Notes: generated by a model from the sequence alone, not told the origin. Counted from the stretch's first letter, positions 33,706 to 43,652 are shown. The stretch: 64,000 nt of DNA from Taibaiella helva (GCF_003545695.1 NZ_QUZZ01000003.1:372001-436000); one strand, 5' to 3'. Made by a program: numbers and translations.

Positions 33706-34893
33706 CTATATCCGGCGCAGCATATTCCTGGACGAGCGCAGCAGCAGCAAAGTCAATACCAGCAGCATCAGTACCATCAGGGCGCCGATGATCCAGGCAT
33801 CTTCCAGGTGGATATGCAGGTCCATTGTATTCAGCCATTGTATCATAACGCAATGAATGCCAAAGGTGATGAGCGCGGCTGCTACTACAGCAGAGCTGAT
33901 CCAGGGAAGGAAGAAACGGTTCAGGATACGGCGCAGGGTGCGCGGCGCATAGCCCAGCTGCTTCATCAGCCGGATATGGCCTGCCGCACGCTGTATTGTG
34001 ATCTCGACAAAAAGGATGAAAGAAAGCAGCGCCATGCCCACCACAATAAGAGCTACCCCACCCACTGAGCTGACGATGGCCTGCACTACGGTGCGTATCC
34101 GGTTCCAGCGCAGCTGCTCTTCGTTGGTCGTATAGCTTCTGGATTTGAGAAAATCAACGAAGGTTTTATCTGAAGGGTCCTGCACCTTAACGACCAGGCG
34201 GGAAGGGTCGGGCGTAGCGCTGTTGCCGTACTTCCGGTTCATTTCTTCCATAAAGCTGCGGGGGACCAGCACCGAGCTGATCCGGTCGGTAAAGCCCACT
34301 ACCCGGGCACGGTATTTTTCTTTTCCCCTGGCGACTTCGATCTCGAAAGGCAGTGCCTTGATCGAGGTTTGTGATAGCTGGGGCAGGCCCTGGCTTAAGG
34401 CAAACCCGTAGTTGTACAGGTTAAGGAAGTCGCTGGACATAATGATTGGCAGCGACGGTTGTCCGGGTTGCCAGGCCCAGTCTTCCGGTAGCACATCCAG
34501 GTACTTGTCTTCGACGGCGCCGAGAAACATTTCTGTATAAAAATGGAGATTGCCGCCCATACTGGCCGATACCGGGAAGCTGTTCGATGTGAGCGCACCT
34601 ACCTCGTTCACGCCTTTTATCTTTTTGAGCTCGCCGATCTCTGTGCCGGAAAACAGGTTCTTTGCCGGGTCCTGCGTCATGCGCTCATTGGTCACCTGTT
34701 TGCCGATCACCAGGTAAGCCGCCATAGTATCTTCTTTGCCTTTGCGGGATAGGATGGCCCTGAAGTCGAACCAGGCCAGCGCCGCAGCGAACAGCAGCAG
34801 CATACCGATGCACAGGGCGGCCCAGGAGCCGTACATGCGTCCTTTCTGCTGGCCGGGTCTTAGTAATTTGAGGATGATCTTGTTCTGCTGCAC
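33706..34893 (-). CDS. FtsX-like ABC transporter permease
   Basis: A 395-residue permease with one helix at the N-terminus, a periplasmic MacB/PCD-like region (about 45-260), and three helices at the C-terminal end (VSSVGGVALIVVGMALLSFILF and after). This single FtsX arrangement suits an MacB/LolE/FtsX type membrane subunit. No ATPase is adjacent, so it would have to work with one encoded elsewhere. It is 40 bases downstream of the M23 peptidase gene on the same strand; FtsX-type permeases often control such peptidases, so a joint role in wall remodelling is possible. Confidence 0.85.
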   Translation of the reverse strand: MQQNKIILKLLRPGQQKGRMYGSWAALCIGMLLLFAAALAWFDFRAILSRKGKEDTMAAYLVIGKQVTNERMTQDPAKNLFSGTEIGELKKIKGVNEVGALTSNSFPVSASMGGNLHFYTEMFLGAVEDKYLDVLPEDWAWQPGQPSLPIIMSSDFLNLYNYGFALSQGLPQLSQTSIKALPFEIEVARGKEKYRARVVGFTDRISSVLVPRSFMEEMNRKYGNSATPDPSRLVVKVQDPSDKTFVDFLKSRSYTTNEEQLRWNRIRTVVQAIVSSVGGVALIVVGMALLSFILFVEITIQRAAGHIRLMKQLGYAPRTLRRILNRFFLPWISSAVVAAALITFGIHCVMIQWLNTMDLHIHLEDAWIIGALMVLMLLVLTLLLLRSSRNMLRRI

Positions 34894-34933
34894 GCGGATA
34901 ATCTTTTGTCAGGAATGGGGAAGTGGCTTAAGC

Positions 34934-36625
34934 TTAGCGGGTAAAGATAAGGCTATACTCCCGGGAATTACCGTTTTCGTCGGCGGCAGTAACGACCAGT
35001 CTGTGTTTTCCCGGAGGGCAATGCTCGTCGAAGATATAAGTATAAGTATTGCCTGCCCTGACGAAGCGCAGCCAGCGGCCATCCAGCTCTGCCCTGAATT
35101 GTTGTACTGAGGTCAGATTGTCGGTTACCTTGAACCTGATTTGTTTAGCTTTGGTCAGCACGGTGTTTTTCTGTAACGGTACGATCAACGGAGCTATAGT
35201 ATCCAGGGCTACGTAATAGTTGCCGAAGGTACGTATGTTGCCTTTGGCCCAGCCATGCTCGAAGCTGACCGCTGCTGCATCCTGCGGGTTATTGCCCGGC
35301 AGCGCCGCGGCTTTTATCCGGTGTATGAATACCAGCTTGCTGCTCAGGTCGAACGGCAGCATCCGGTTCAGTTTGATGGCCAGGCGGGCATTGCTGTGCA
35401 GGGGAATGCGGGTATCCTGCAGCTGCACCACCGCCGAGTAATATTTCGGTGAAGCCTGCTCGCTGTACCGGAAGCAAAGATCGTCGTACAGCGCATCTTC
35501 GCCGGCGTTGAAGGAAAGCGTATGGGTCTTCAGCTCATAGGGTTGGCCTGCTTTCCAGTTTTTGCAGGCCGTGCCTGGCTTGCTCTTCCCTGCGGTAATG
35601 CGTCCCCTGATGTGTGCCGTATTGCCCGCCGCATCGCTGAGCTCGATATGAAGCATATGGGTAAGGCCATCGCTGATGTCGAGTGCACCGTCGGCATCAT
35701 TCAGGAAAGTATAGTTGGCGATACGGTTGCCGGGAACCCGGAACAGGGTCTGGTACCAGCCCTTCTTATCTTCCTTCAGCCGGTAGTCTGCAAAGGCATT
35801 GACATAACGGTTCTCGTCAAAATTAATATCGTTCAGCGCCCAGGAAGCCTGCAATACATCATCGAGGTAAAGCTTCATACTGTACACGCCCAGCGGATTG
35901 GGGCTACCTTCCATAAAATCGTCGGCCAGCACACCCAGGCGTACGTGGGTATCCATTGCCGTGATACCGGGTATCATATAGTTTCCATCCACTTTTAATA
36001 TCGGGTAAAGCACAGGCTGCTGCTCATAAATGCTACCACTGCTGTACACGGCCACGCCTTTAGGCACCGGGGCTTTGGTGTCGTTGATGGGCAGGCCGAA
36101 CAAAGCAGCGTTCAGCACATGCTCGGTACGGGTATCCCTGATCTCGAAATGCAGGTGCGGGCCGGTGCTGCCGCCGGTGGTGCCGGAATAGGCGATCAGT
36201 TGTCCTTTCTTTACCGGGAACTGGCCCGGCTGGAGATAAAAATCGCCGTTCCAGCTTTCCCGCTCATATTGCTGCTGCTGTAAATAGCGCTGCAGCTCGG
36301 GGAAGAAGTCGTTGAGGTGGCCGTAAAGTGTAGTGTAGCCATTGGGATGTGTAATGTAAAGGGCATTGCCATAGCCGGAATGGGAGATAGACATACGGGA
36401 GATGTAGCCTTCCGCTGCAGCGTAAACCTTCAGGTTCTCCTTCTCCATGGTCTTCAGGTCGAGACCGGTATGGAAGTGATTGGGACGGCATTCGCCGAAA
36501 TTGCCTGCCAGCAGGATAGGTATGTCCAGCGGGTTACGGAAATAACCCTGGGGATAGTCTTGCTGCGCCCACAGGGAATGGGACAAGCCTAGGCTCAGGA
36601 AAAATAATGCTAAGTAACATTTCAT
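34934..36625 (-). CDS. M23-family metallopeptidase
   Basis: A 563-residue exported zinc peptidase (LytM/M23) that should cut peptide cross-links in peptidoglycan. The signal peptide ends SLWAQ. The catalytic domain is unusually N-terminal: the first zinc ligands are in NHFHTGLDLKT (His52, Asp56), then TTLYGHLNDF and the HLHFEI motif near 155. The remaining 390 residues are beta-rich and contain LVVTAADENGNS near the end, perhaps a wall- or membrane-binding part. An in-frame TTG two codons upstream is possible but the ATG fits better. It is 40 bases before the FtsX-like permease. Confidence 0.93.
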   Translation of the reverse strand: MKCYLALFFLSLGLSHSLWAQQDYPQGYFRNPLDIPILLAGNFGECRPNHFHTGLDLKTMEKENLKVYAAAEGYISRMSISHSGYGNALYITHPNGYTTLYGHLNDFFPELQRYLQQQQYERESWNGDFYLQPGQFPVKKGQLIAYSGTTGGSTGPHLHFEIRDTRTEHVLNAALFGLPINDTKAPVPKGVAVYSSGSIYEQQPVLYPILKVDGNYMIPGITAMDTHVRLGVLADDFMEGSPNPLGVYSMKLYLDDVLQASWALNDINFDENRYVNAFADYRLKEDKKGWYQTLFRVPGNRIANYTFLNDADGALDISDGLTHMLHIELSDAAGNTAHIRGRITAGKSKPGTACKNWKAGQPYELKTHTLSFNAGEDALYDDLCFRYSEQASPKYYSAVVQLQDTRIPLHSNARLAIKLNRMLPFDLSSKLVFIHRIKAAALPGNNPQDAAAVSFEHGWAKGNIRTFGNYYVALDTIAPLIVPLQKNTVLTKAKQIRFKVTDNLTSVQQFRAELDGRWLRFVRAGNTYTYIFDEHCPPGKHRLVVTAADENGNSREYSLIFTR

Positions 36626-36858
36626 GCTCAAATCTGTTGCCCTTCCGGCATTGCGACCGGGAAGGGCAAATGATGATCTGCAAGATAACTTATTTTAGGT
36701 ACAAATGGGATAGCGATGCTGCCCGGCGCCAGGAGCAACGGGCAATGCCTGCCAGGAAGATGAGCCCGGCTAAGCTGTGGAGGATTCCGGCCATGGTAAC
36801 AGGTTCTGAAGATAAAGATACGCAACAGGAGCTTACCACAGGTAAGTATTGCCGGGTG

Positions 36859-39501
36859 CTAAAACAGTTCTTCCAGGTGCTTCTCCAGCTCGTATTCCGT
36901 AGTGATGAGCACATCGCGGGGCTTGCTGCCCGAAGCGGCGCCTACGATACCGGCGGCTTCCAGCTGGTCCATGATACGGCCGGCGCGGTTGTAGCCCAGG
37001 TTGAATTTCCGTTGCAGCATCGACGTAGAGCCGCTTTGAGAATTGACAACGAGGCGGGCGCATTCTTCAAACATCTTGTCGCGCTTGCTGAGATCTACTG
37101 CTTCCCTTTCCCTTTGCTCTTCTTCGGCGCCTTCGTATTCGGGCAGCTCAAAGGCGGAAGGGTAGCCGGCCTGGCTGCCGATGAACTCTACAATGCGCTC
37201 CACTTCGGGTGTATCCACAAAAGCGCACTGGAGGCGCAGGAGCTCGCTACCATGCGATACCAGCATGTCGCCGCGGCCGATCAGCTGCTCGGCGCCGCCG
37301 GCATCCAGGATGGTGCGGCTGTCCACCTTAGCCGATACCTTGAAGGCCATACGGGCCGGGAAGTTGGCTTTGATGATACCGGTGATCACATTCACCGAAG
37401 GACGCTGCGTGGCAATGATGATGTGAATGCCTACAGCGCGCGCCAGCTGCGCCAGGCGGGCAATCGGCATTTCCACCTCTTTGCCTGCCGTCATAATGAG
37501 ATCCGCAAACTCGTCGATCACCAGCACAATGAAGGGAAGGTACTTGTGCCCGTTGTTGGGGTTAAGCCTGCGGCGGATGAATTTGTCGTTGTATTCTTTA
37601 ATGTTCCTGGCCCCGGCATCTTTCAGCAGCTCGTAGCGGTTGTCCATCTCGATGCAGAGCGCATTCACCGTATTGATCACTTTCTTGGTATCGGTAATGA
37701 TGGGCTCTTCCTCGTTGGGGAGCATGGCCAGGTAATGCTTTTCGATCAGGCGATAAATAGAAAGCTCTACCTTTTTGGGATCGACCATCACAAACTTCAG
37801 CTGCGAAGGATGCTTCTTGTACAGCAGCGATACCAGGATGGCATTAATACCCACCGATTTACCCTGGCCGGTAGCGCCCGCCATCAGCAGGTGCGGCATG
37901 GTCGCCAGGTCTACAATATAGTTCTCGTTGTCGATCTTCTTACCCAAGGCAATAGGCAGACTCATCTTATTGTTGACAAACTTGTCGCTGGCCAGCAGGG
38001 TACGCATCGATACGATCTGCTTATTGGTATTGGGTACTTCGATGCCGATGGTGCCTTTGCCCGGTATCGGTGCAATAATGCGGATGCCCAGGGCTGCGAG
38101 GTTGAGCGCGATATCGTCTTCCAGGTTGCGGATCTTGGAAATACGCACACCTTCGGCCGGAACGATCTCGTACAGGGTTACCGTAGGACCTACCGTAGCC
38201 GTAATCCGCTGGATCTCGATGCCAAAGCTGCGCAGGGTATTGATGATCTGGTTCTTATTCTTTTCCAGCTCTTCCCTGTCGAGGGAGATAGCGCCCTGCT
38301 CTATGTCTTCCAGCAGGTCCAGTGTGGGGAATTTAAAGCTGGGGAGGTCCAGCGCCGGGTCGTAAGGTTCGCCGCTTTGCACCGTGATATGCGCGCCATG
38401 CGCGGGAACAGCTGCAGGCTCTTCAACCGTACGGATCTCGAAGTCCATATCGGCTACGGCCTCTTCTTCCGGCAGCTCTTCCTCTTCTTCATAGCTTTCT
38501 TCCTCGTAGCTTTCCATAGCATCATCCGTTCCCGGCTCGTTCAGCAAGGCTTCTTCCTGTGGTAGCTCCAGGTGGATGCCGTTCTTCTCCTTGCTATTTT
38601 CACGAGCAGAGGGTCGTTCTTCCTGCTTTTCAATGATCGTCATTTCAAAAGGAACGTCATCCTCTTCCTCTTCTTCAAACAGGGGCTCTTCAGCGATGCC
38701 GGCTTTGAGCTTATTGCTGCTGGCGGCCTGGCTGGAGGGTTCCGGCGTCTCCTCTTCTGTTTCCGGCTCGAACGCTGCTGCCGGTACGGTTTGTTGTGGC
38801 GTCGTAGTTGCCGGCTGGAGGTTTCCGGTAAACGGAACATCGGTTACATCCACACGGCGGGCGGGAATAAGGTCGCGGGCTCTTTGCAGCAAGGGCTTGA
38901 TGTCCCACTGGAATACGATAAAGGCAAAGAAGCAAAACACCGTGATCAGCAGGAACAGGCTGCCCGCTTTGCCGAGGAAACCATTGCTCCAGTCGACAAG
39001 GCCATTGCCCAGCGCGCCGCCCAGGGGGAAAGCGCTGTTGGGAAAAACAAAGGAGAGCAGCGGGCAAATGAACAGGAAGCCGAGGGCCATCCAGCGTACC
39101 CATTTCAACGTAGGGATCACCTTGCGGCCATACACCAGGTTGATGCCCCAGGCGCTGAGCCATACCGTGAACAGCAGCGCGGCAATGCCCACGCCGCGAT
39201 ACACCAGCAGGTGCGCAGCAGCAGCGCCCAGGCGGCCGCACCAGTTCTCTACCGGCGATTTGTCGTGGAACAGGAAGTTGAATAAGCCCCGCGAAGAGAT
39301 CAGGTGGTTCTGATCCTGCTGCCAGGTGAGACAATAGCTGATGATAGATAAGGTGAAAAAGCAGCCGATAAGCAGACAGATAAAGCCTGCGGCCAGCCGG
39401 AGGTTCCTTTTCTGGGCTGCCGCCGCTTTGGGGTCTTTACCCGCCGGAGCCGCTTTTTTTGAGCCTGAAGTATTGTTTTTCTTTGTTTTTGGAGCTGCCA
39501 T
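36859..39501 (-). CDS. ftsK: DNA translocase FtsK
   Basis: An 880-residue division-linked DNA pump that moves chromosome ends through the septum and activates dimer resolution. Four or so membrane helices lie in the first 190 residues. A Glu-rich linker spans about 220-400, shorter than in E. coli. The motor has Walker A GATGQGKSVG, Walker B FIVLVIDEFADLI and IIIATQRPSVNVITG. The C-terminal gamma winged helix (SMLQRKFNLGYNRAGRIMDQ) reads polar DNA sequences. The start has a Lys/Ala-rich cytoplasmic tip. A large open frame on the opposite strand is an artefact of its codon use. Confidence 0.97.
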   Translation of the reverse strand: MAAPKTKKNNTSGSKKAAPAGKDPKAAAAQKRNLRLAAGFICLLIGCFFTLSIISYCLTWQQDQNHLISSRGLFNFLFHDKSPVENWCGRLGAAAAHLLVYRGVGIAALLFTVWLSAWGINLVYGRKVIPTLKWVRWMALGFLFICPLLSFVFPNSAFPLGGALGNGLVDWSNGFLGKAGSLFLLITVFCFFAFIVFQWDIKPLLQRARDLIPARRVDVTDVPFTGNLQPATTTPQQTVPAAAFEPETEEETPEPSSQAASSNKLKAGIAEEPLFEEEEEDDVPFEMTIIEKQEERPSARENSKEKNGIHLELPQEEALLNEPGTDDAMESYEEESYEEEEELPEEEAVADMDFEIRTVEEPAAVPAHGAHITVQSGEPYDPALDLPSFKFPTLDLLEDIEQGAISLDREELEKNKNQIINTLRSFGIEIQRITATVGPTVTLYEIVPAEGVRISKIRNLEDDIALNLAALGIRIIAPIPGKGTIGIEVPNTNKQIVSMRTLLASDKFVNNKMSLPIALGKKIDNENYIVDLATMPHLLMAGATGQGKSVGINAILVSLLYKKHPSQLKFVMVDPKKVELSIYRLIEKHYLAMLPNEEEPIITDTKKVINTVNALCIEMDNRYELLKDAGARNIKEYNDKFIRRRLNPNNGHKYLPFIVLVIDEFADLIMTAGKEVEMPIARLAQLARAVGIHIIIATQRPSVNVITGIIKANFPARMAFKVSAKVDSRTILDAGGAEQLIGRGDMLVSHGSELLRLQCAFVDTPEVERIVEFIGSQAGYPSAFELPEYEGAEEEQREREAVDLSKRDKMFEECARLVVNSQSGSTSMLQRKFNLGYNRAGRIMDQLEAAGIVGAASGSKPRDVLITTEYELEKHLEELF

Positions 39502-39630
39502 TTTAAAAAATATGCCGGGAACTATTTTATACAGGGGGAATAATGCCCCGGCAAAATTAACCCTAATTCCTTTGATTATAGATTGAATTAATCCCGCTAT
39601 TGCGGCCCTGTTCCGTGCCTGAAATCCACG

Positions 39631-39638
39631 TAACTTTG
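39631..39638 (+). promoter_or_regulatory. -7 box (TAACTTTG) upstream of the ABC exporter
   Basis: Full TAnnTTTG match about 105 bases before the TTG start, without a clear -33 partner. Confidence 0.3.
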
Positions 39639-39742
39639 CCGGGAATTTTGCGAAAATATCAAATGCCGGCTTGTCCTAAAAACGGCCTTCCAATATTGGC
39701 AAACGTTTAGCGATTACCTGATAGCAATTTAAAAAAATAATC

Positions 39743-41500
39743 TTGGATTCTAAGAAGAGCGGCGGCCTCAATACTTTAAAACGGATTTTTTCTTTTACAC
39801 GTCCTTACAAGGTACGGCTGGTCAGCAGCATTACCCTTGCCATTGTGCTGGCGACCCTGGCGCCGGTACGGCCCTACCTGATCCAGCTTTCCGTTGACCA
39901 CTATATCATCAACGGCCTGCTGCAGAGCCTTATCTGGATCACCGTGATCCAGCTGGGTATCCTGCTGATCGAGACCTTGCTCCGCTTCATCTTTATGTAT
40001 ATTACCAACTGGCTGGGGCAGACGGTGGTGAACGATATGCGGCAGCAGGTGTTCCGGAAGATTATCTACCAGAACCTTTCCTACTTTGATAACACCCCTA
40101 TCGGTACGCTCACCACGCGTACGGTCAACGATATCGAAGCGATCAACGATATCTTTTCCGAAGGGCTTATCTCTATCATAGCTGATGTGCTCACTATTAT
40201 CGCCATTATCGGCATCATGTTCTACACCGACTGGAAGCTGACGCTCGTCAGCCTGGCAGTCTTTCCCCTGCTCATCCTGGCCACTTATTTCTTCAAGGAA
40301 AGCGTCAACAAATCTTTTCACCAGGTGCGCAATGCCGTGGCCCGGCTGAATGCCTTTGTACAGGAGCATATCGCCGGGATGTATGTGGTGCAGGTGTTTG
40401 CCGCGGAAGACAGGGAAGTGAAAAAGTTTACAGAGATCAATAAGGATCACCGCAACGCGAATATCAAAGCCATTTTTGCTTACTCCGTTTTCTTCCCCAT
40501 AGTCGAGATCATCCTGGCGATCTCGATGGGTATGCTGGTGTGGTCGGGGGCTTCGCGTATGCTGGACTACCATGTGACCCAGGGCGTGATCATTGCCTTT
40601 ATCATGTACCTCAACCTGCTTTTCCGCCCGCTGCGTATGCTGGCCGATAAGTTCAACACGCTGCAGATGGGTATGGTGGCGGGTGAGCGCGTGCTGGGTG
40701 TGCTGGACAGCGAGGAGTACCTGCATGGCAACGGCACTTATGCACCCAAAGAGATCCGGGGCAGCGTAAGCTTCGACCATGTGCATTTTGAATACAAGAA
40801 AGATGTGCCGGTACTGCGCGGTATTTCCTTTGACGCGGCTCCGGGCGACACGGTTGCCCTGGTGGGCCATACCGGCGCCGGCAAAACGTCGATCATCAGT
40901 ATCCTGAACCGCCTGTACGAGATCAAGGAAGGAAAAATAATGATCGATGGCCACGATCTGAAGGAATATGATATCGAATCGCTGCGCAGCCGCATCGGTA
41001 TCGTGCTGCAGGATGTATTCCTTTTTTCCGGTTCCATCTACGAGAATATTACGCTGCGGAACGACAGCATATCGCTGGAGCAGGTAAAGGAAACCTGCCG
41101 GCTGCTCGGCATACACGACTTTATCATGCGCCTGCCCGGCGATTATCATTTCAACGTGCGGGAAAGGGGAAATATGCTATCCCAGGGCCAGCGCCAGCTG
41201 CTTTCCTTTGCCAGAGCGCTTTTATATGATCCGGCTATCCTTATTCTCGATGAAGCGACCGCATCGGTCGATACCGAGTCTGAAATACTGATCCAGCAGG
41301 CGATCGACAAGCTGATCTCCGGCCGCACGGCAATTGTCATCGCCCATCGCCTGTCTACCATACGCAAGGCCGACCAGATCATCGTGCTGGACAAAGGACA
41401 GATCATCGAGCAGGGCGATCACGAGCAGCTGCTCGACCTTAAAGGCGTTTACCACAAAATGTACACTACGGCTATGGCTTCCGAGCAGCAGCTGGCCTAA
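39743..41500 (+). CDS. ABC transporter, fused permease and ATPase
   Basis: A 585-residue half-transporter of the MsbA/multidrug exporter type, working as a dimer. Six membrane helices fill about 20-320, followed by an ATPase with Walker A GHTGAGKTS, signature LSQGQRQLLSF, Walker B ILILDEATASVD and the H-loop IVIAHRLST. The substrate is unknown; lipid or drug export is usual. The start appears to be TTG: a stop lies seven codons upstream, no ATG occurs before the first helices, and the reading DSKKSGGLNTLKRIFSFTRPYK is the normal N-terminus. Confidence 0.94.
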   Translation: MDSKKSGGLNTLKRIFSFTRPYKVRLVSSITLAIVLATLAPVRPYLIQLSVDHYIINGLLQSLIWITVIQLGILLIETLLRFIFMYITNWLGQTVVNDMRQQVFRKIIYQNLSYFDNTPIGTLTTRTVNDIEAINDIFSEGLISIIADVLTIIAIIGIMFYTDWKLTLVSLAVFPLLILATYFFKESVNKSFHQVRNAVARLNAFVQEHIAGMYVVQVFAAEDREVKKFTEINKDHRNANIKAIFAYSVFFPIVEIILAISMGMLVWSGASRMLDYHVTQGVIIAFIMYLNLLFRPLRMLADKFNTLQMGMVAGERVLGVLDSEEYLHGNGTYAPKEIRGSVSFDHVHFEYKKDVPVLRGISFDAAPGDTVALVGHTGAGKTSIISILNRLYEIKEGKIMIDGHDLKEYDIESLRSRIGIVLQDVFLFSGSIYENITLRNDSISLEQVKETCRLLGIHDFIMRLPGDYHFNVRERGNMLSQGQRQLLSFARALLYDPAILILDEATASVDTESEILIQQAIDKLISGRTAIVIAHRLSTIRKADQIIVLDKGQIIEQGDHEQLLDLKGVYHKMYTTAMASEQQLA

Positions 41501-41572
41501 GCAGCATGCTGTTTTTTAAATGGGCATAAAGTATATGTAATATAGTAGTACTTTTTATCCTCCCGGCGGTCT

Positions 41573-41580
41573 TATATTTG
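41573..41580 (+). promoter_or_regulatory. -7 box (TATATTTG) of the barrel gene
   Basis: Full TAnnTTTG match, 18 bases before the ATG of the downstream gene. Confidence 0.45.
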
Positions 41581-41597
41581 AGTAACACACCTCTTGG

Positions 41598-42431
41598 ATG
41601 AAAAAGACTATTTTGCTTGCCCTGCTGGGAGGGCTTCTTTGTTTTGCCGGCCGGGCACAAAGTATATTTGACTACGACGATGTGGCAGCCAACGGCGTCA
41701 AAGCAGGTATCCTTGCATCGCTTTCCCTCAATTCCACCGCTCCTATGGTTAAAAAAGGCGATGGTTATTCACATACGGCCAAAGGCGCGCTGAGTACCGT
41801 GCCCAGCCTTGGCGGTTTTATACAGATAGGCCTGGGGCAACGGCTTTCCATCAGGGGTTCTCTTGCCTTCGGTTATAGCTCCTATGCCTATAAATATGCC
41901 AAGACCTTCGACAGCCTTACCGATAATTTTACGCCGATGATCAGCAAGAAATTCGATAAATATACTACGGTCAAGCATGGTTCGGCCTTTGTAATGCCCC
42001 AGATCGACCTGGGCTATCTTTTTGGCCCGTTTAAAAAAGTGTACCTGGTGGAGTTGCGCGGCGGCGTAGGTTTGCATGCTTACCTGGCGCAAAGCAAAGA
42101 TTCAATTGCCAAAGGAGAAGGCAAAGTTACTGATGCCAAAAACCGCTATACCTATCAATATTATAATACCGAGCAGGCTTCCTTTGGCCAGCCCAATACC
42201 TGGGGAAGCGTTACCGGTAATATTTATGTAGGTCTGCGCTGGTACAAGACTACTTCCGATTTCCTGAACCACTTTGCCATAGGCATCCAGGCCGTGTTGC
42301 CCATGTATGTGCAGCAGGTGGGGTATTCCTCATTGGAGTACAAGAATTACGCCTATGAAGTGATCACGAGGGAAAAAGTGGAAATGAGCCTGTTCAGCTT
42401 CGGCATCAGGGCCAGCTACAGCTTCTTATAA
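41598..42431 (+). CDS. Putative outer-membrane beta-barrel protein, function unknown
   Basis: A 277-residue protein with signal peptide (LLGGLLCFAGRAQ) and a strand pattern of alternating polar and apolar residues with Gly/Tyr-rich turns, ending in the aromatic-rich FSFGIRASYSFL. That terminal Leu and the strand periodicity suggest a small outer-membrane barrel of the PorT/OmpW-like kind. I see no specific family motif. It is followed 61 bases later by a DUF4834 gene with its own -7 box and preceded by an ABC exporter. Confidence 0.75.
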   Translation: MKKTILLALLGGLLCFAGRAQSIFDYDDVAANGVKAGILASLSLNSTAPMVKKGDGYSHTAKGALSTVPSLGGFIQIGLGQRLSIRGSLAFGYSSYAYKYAKTFDSLTDNFTPMISKKFDKYTTVKHGSAFVMPQIDLGYLFGPFKKVYLVELRGGVGLHAYLAQSKDSIAKGEGKVTDAKNRYTYQYYNTEQASFGQPNTWGSVTGNIYVGLRWYKTTSDFLNHFAIGIQAVLPMYVQQVGYSSLEYKNYAYEVITREKVEMSLFSFGIRASYSFL

Positions 42432-42480
42432 GGTTTATGTTAAAAGGCCTGCGTCGCAGCCATTTCCCTTCCGATTGCCG

Positions 42481-42488
42481 TAACTTTG
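42481..42488 (+). promoter_or_regulatory. -7 box (TAACTTTG) directly before DUF4834
   Basis: Full TAnnTTTG match ending four bases before the ATG, so the transcript would be leaderless or nearly so. Confidence 0.45.
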
Positions 42489-42492
42489 GGTT

Positions 42493-42705
42493 ATGATTTT
42501 CAGAATTGTTCTTTTCCTGGTCGTTGTTTTCCTGCTGCTCCGTTTTCTCATGCGCTTTGTTCTTCCTATTATGAAGATGACCCGCATGACACACCAGCAT
42601 ATGAATGATATGCGGAAAAAAATGGAGGAAATGCAGCAGGGACAAGGCAGCCGGCCGTCCAAAAGAGTAGACGGCGATTATATCGATTACGAAGAAGTAA
42701 AATAA
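42493..42705 (+). CDS. DUF4834 small membrane protein
   Basis: A 70-residue protein with one N-terminal transmembrane helix (FRIVLFLVVVFLLLRFLM), a Met-rich basic and amphipathic middle that could be a short coiled coil (MNDMRKKMEEMQ), and a conserved acidic end VDGDYIDYEEVK. This matches the DUF4834 family of Bacteroidota, whose function is unknown. The promoter box overlaps the start region, suggesting a leaderless transcript. Confidence 0.85.
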   Translation: MIFRIVLFLVVVFLLLRFLMRFVLPIMKMTRMTHQHMNDMRKKMEEMQQGQGSRPSKRVDGDYIDYEEVK

Positions 42706-42733
42706 AGCCGGAAAATTAAGTTCGACGGTAAAA

Positions 42734-42764
42734 AAACAGCCTGCAATCTATTTGCGGGCTGTTT
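42734..42764. terminator. Bidirectional terminator
   Basis: Arms 42734-42746 (AAACAGCCTGCAA) and 42752-42764 pair with one mismatch; A and T runs flank them. It ends DUF4834 and the convergent sigma factor gene. Confidence 0.8.
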
Positions 42765-42791
42765 GCTTTTTTATAGGATAGCCAGGTGCGC

Positions 42792-43376
42792 TTAGCGCAG
42801 CACCATTTTATATTCATTGATCATTTTGCGCAGGTTAATGAGCGCATAGCGCATACGGCCCAGGGCGGTATTAATGCTCACGCCGGTAATGTCGGAGATC
42901 TCCTTGAAGCTCATATCGCCGTACACACGCATGATCACGACTTCCTTCTGCTCTTCGGGCAGGCGGTCGATAATCTGCTGCACGCTATGTTCCGACTGGC
43001 GGCGGATGATCCGCTCTTCTACATGTTCTTCCTTCAGCGGGAGCAGGGCAAAAAAGTCGGAACCGTCTGATAAGGTGATCTTCACCTGCTGCTTGACCTT
43101 CCGAAAATGGTCGATACACAGGTTGTGCGCAATACGCAAGGCCCAGGGCAGGAATTTGCCTTGCTCCGAATACTTGTTGTTCCGGATATTGTTCACGATC
43201 TTCAGGAAGGTATCCTGAAACAGGTCCTCAGCGATATACTTATCCTTTACCATCAGGTAAATGGAGGTATAGACATTGCTTTGATACCGGTAAACCAACT
43301 CTGTTATTGCTGTTTCGCTTCCGTTACGGAATAAATGTACCAGGTCCTGGTCTGAGTGCTGCTTCAGGCTATTCAT
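42792..43376 (-). CDS. ECF-type RNA polymerase sigma factor
   Basis: A 194-residue sigma factor with region 2 (YRYQSNVYTSIYLMVKDKYIAEDLFQDTF, shown by AEDLFQDTFLKI) and region 4 (RLPEEQKEVVIMRVYGDMSFKEISDITGVSINTALGRM, core VYGDMSFKEISDITGVS). It has no extra domains and no neighbouring anti-sigma factor. Region 2 and 4 alone define the ECF group. The typical partner lipoprotein or FecR-like anti-sigma gene is absent, so its control is unclear. The 276 bases upstream hold no gene I can support and likely include its promoter. Confidence 0.93.
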   Translation of the reverse strand: MNSLKQHSDQDLVHLFRNGSETAITELVYRYQSNVYTSIYLMVKDKYIAEDLFQDTFLKIVNNIRNNKYSEQGKFLPWALRIAHNLCIDHFRKVKQQVKITLSDGSDFFALLPLKEEHVEERIIRRQSEHSVQQIIDRLPEEQKEVVIMRVYGDMSFKEISDITGVSINTALGRMRYALINLRKMINEYKMVLR

Positions 43377-43652
43377 ATAGTTTGTCTACAAAGATTTAAA
43401 CAATAACAGCGTGTGTGCTTACGCCTTGGGATTGATTAAAATGAAAAGTGTAGATAATATGCCTATAAGCGTTGTCGATAAGAAGGTGGCAAATATAGTT
43501 ATTTCCACAAAAGAAAATCAAGATCTCCGCCTGCGAAAATTTAATTTTTCCTTTTGTTAATTGTATAGACGAAGCGCCAGGAAGGCTCGTTGGGTGCTTT
43601 TTGAATATATATTTTTGTTAATCAAAAAAGTTTGACTATGACATTGCAAGGA

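Noticed and set aside
36626-36858. Small open frames between the M23 peptidase and ftsK
   Set aside because: Several short frames exist on both strands, none with a signal, motif or start context; only an imperfect hairpin near 36637-36669 is notable.
36607-38565. A 652-codon plus-strand open frame opposite ftsK
   Set aside because: It is fully antisense to a clear FtsK with intact motifs. Its translation has no domain and shows the composition expected of an antisense frame.
39776-41149. A 457-codon minus-strand open frame opposite the ABC exporter
   Set aside because: Antisense to intact Walker and signature motifs; His/Gln/Asp-rich shadow without any recognisable feature.
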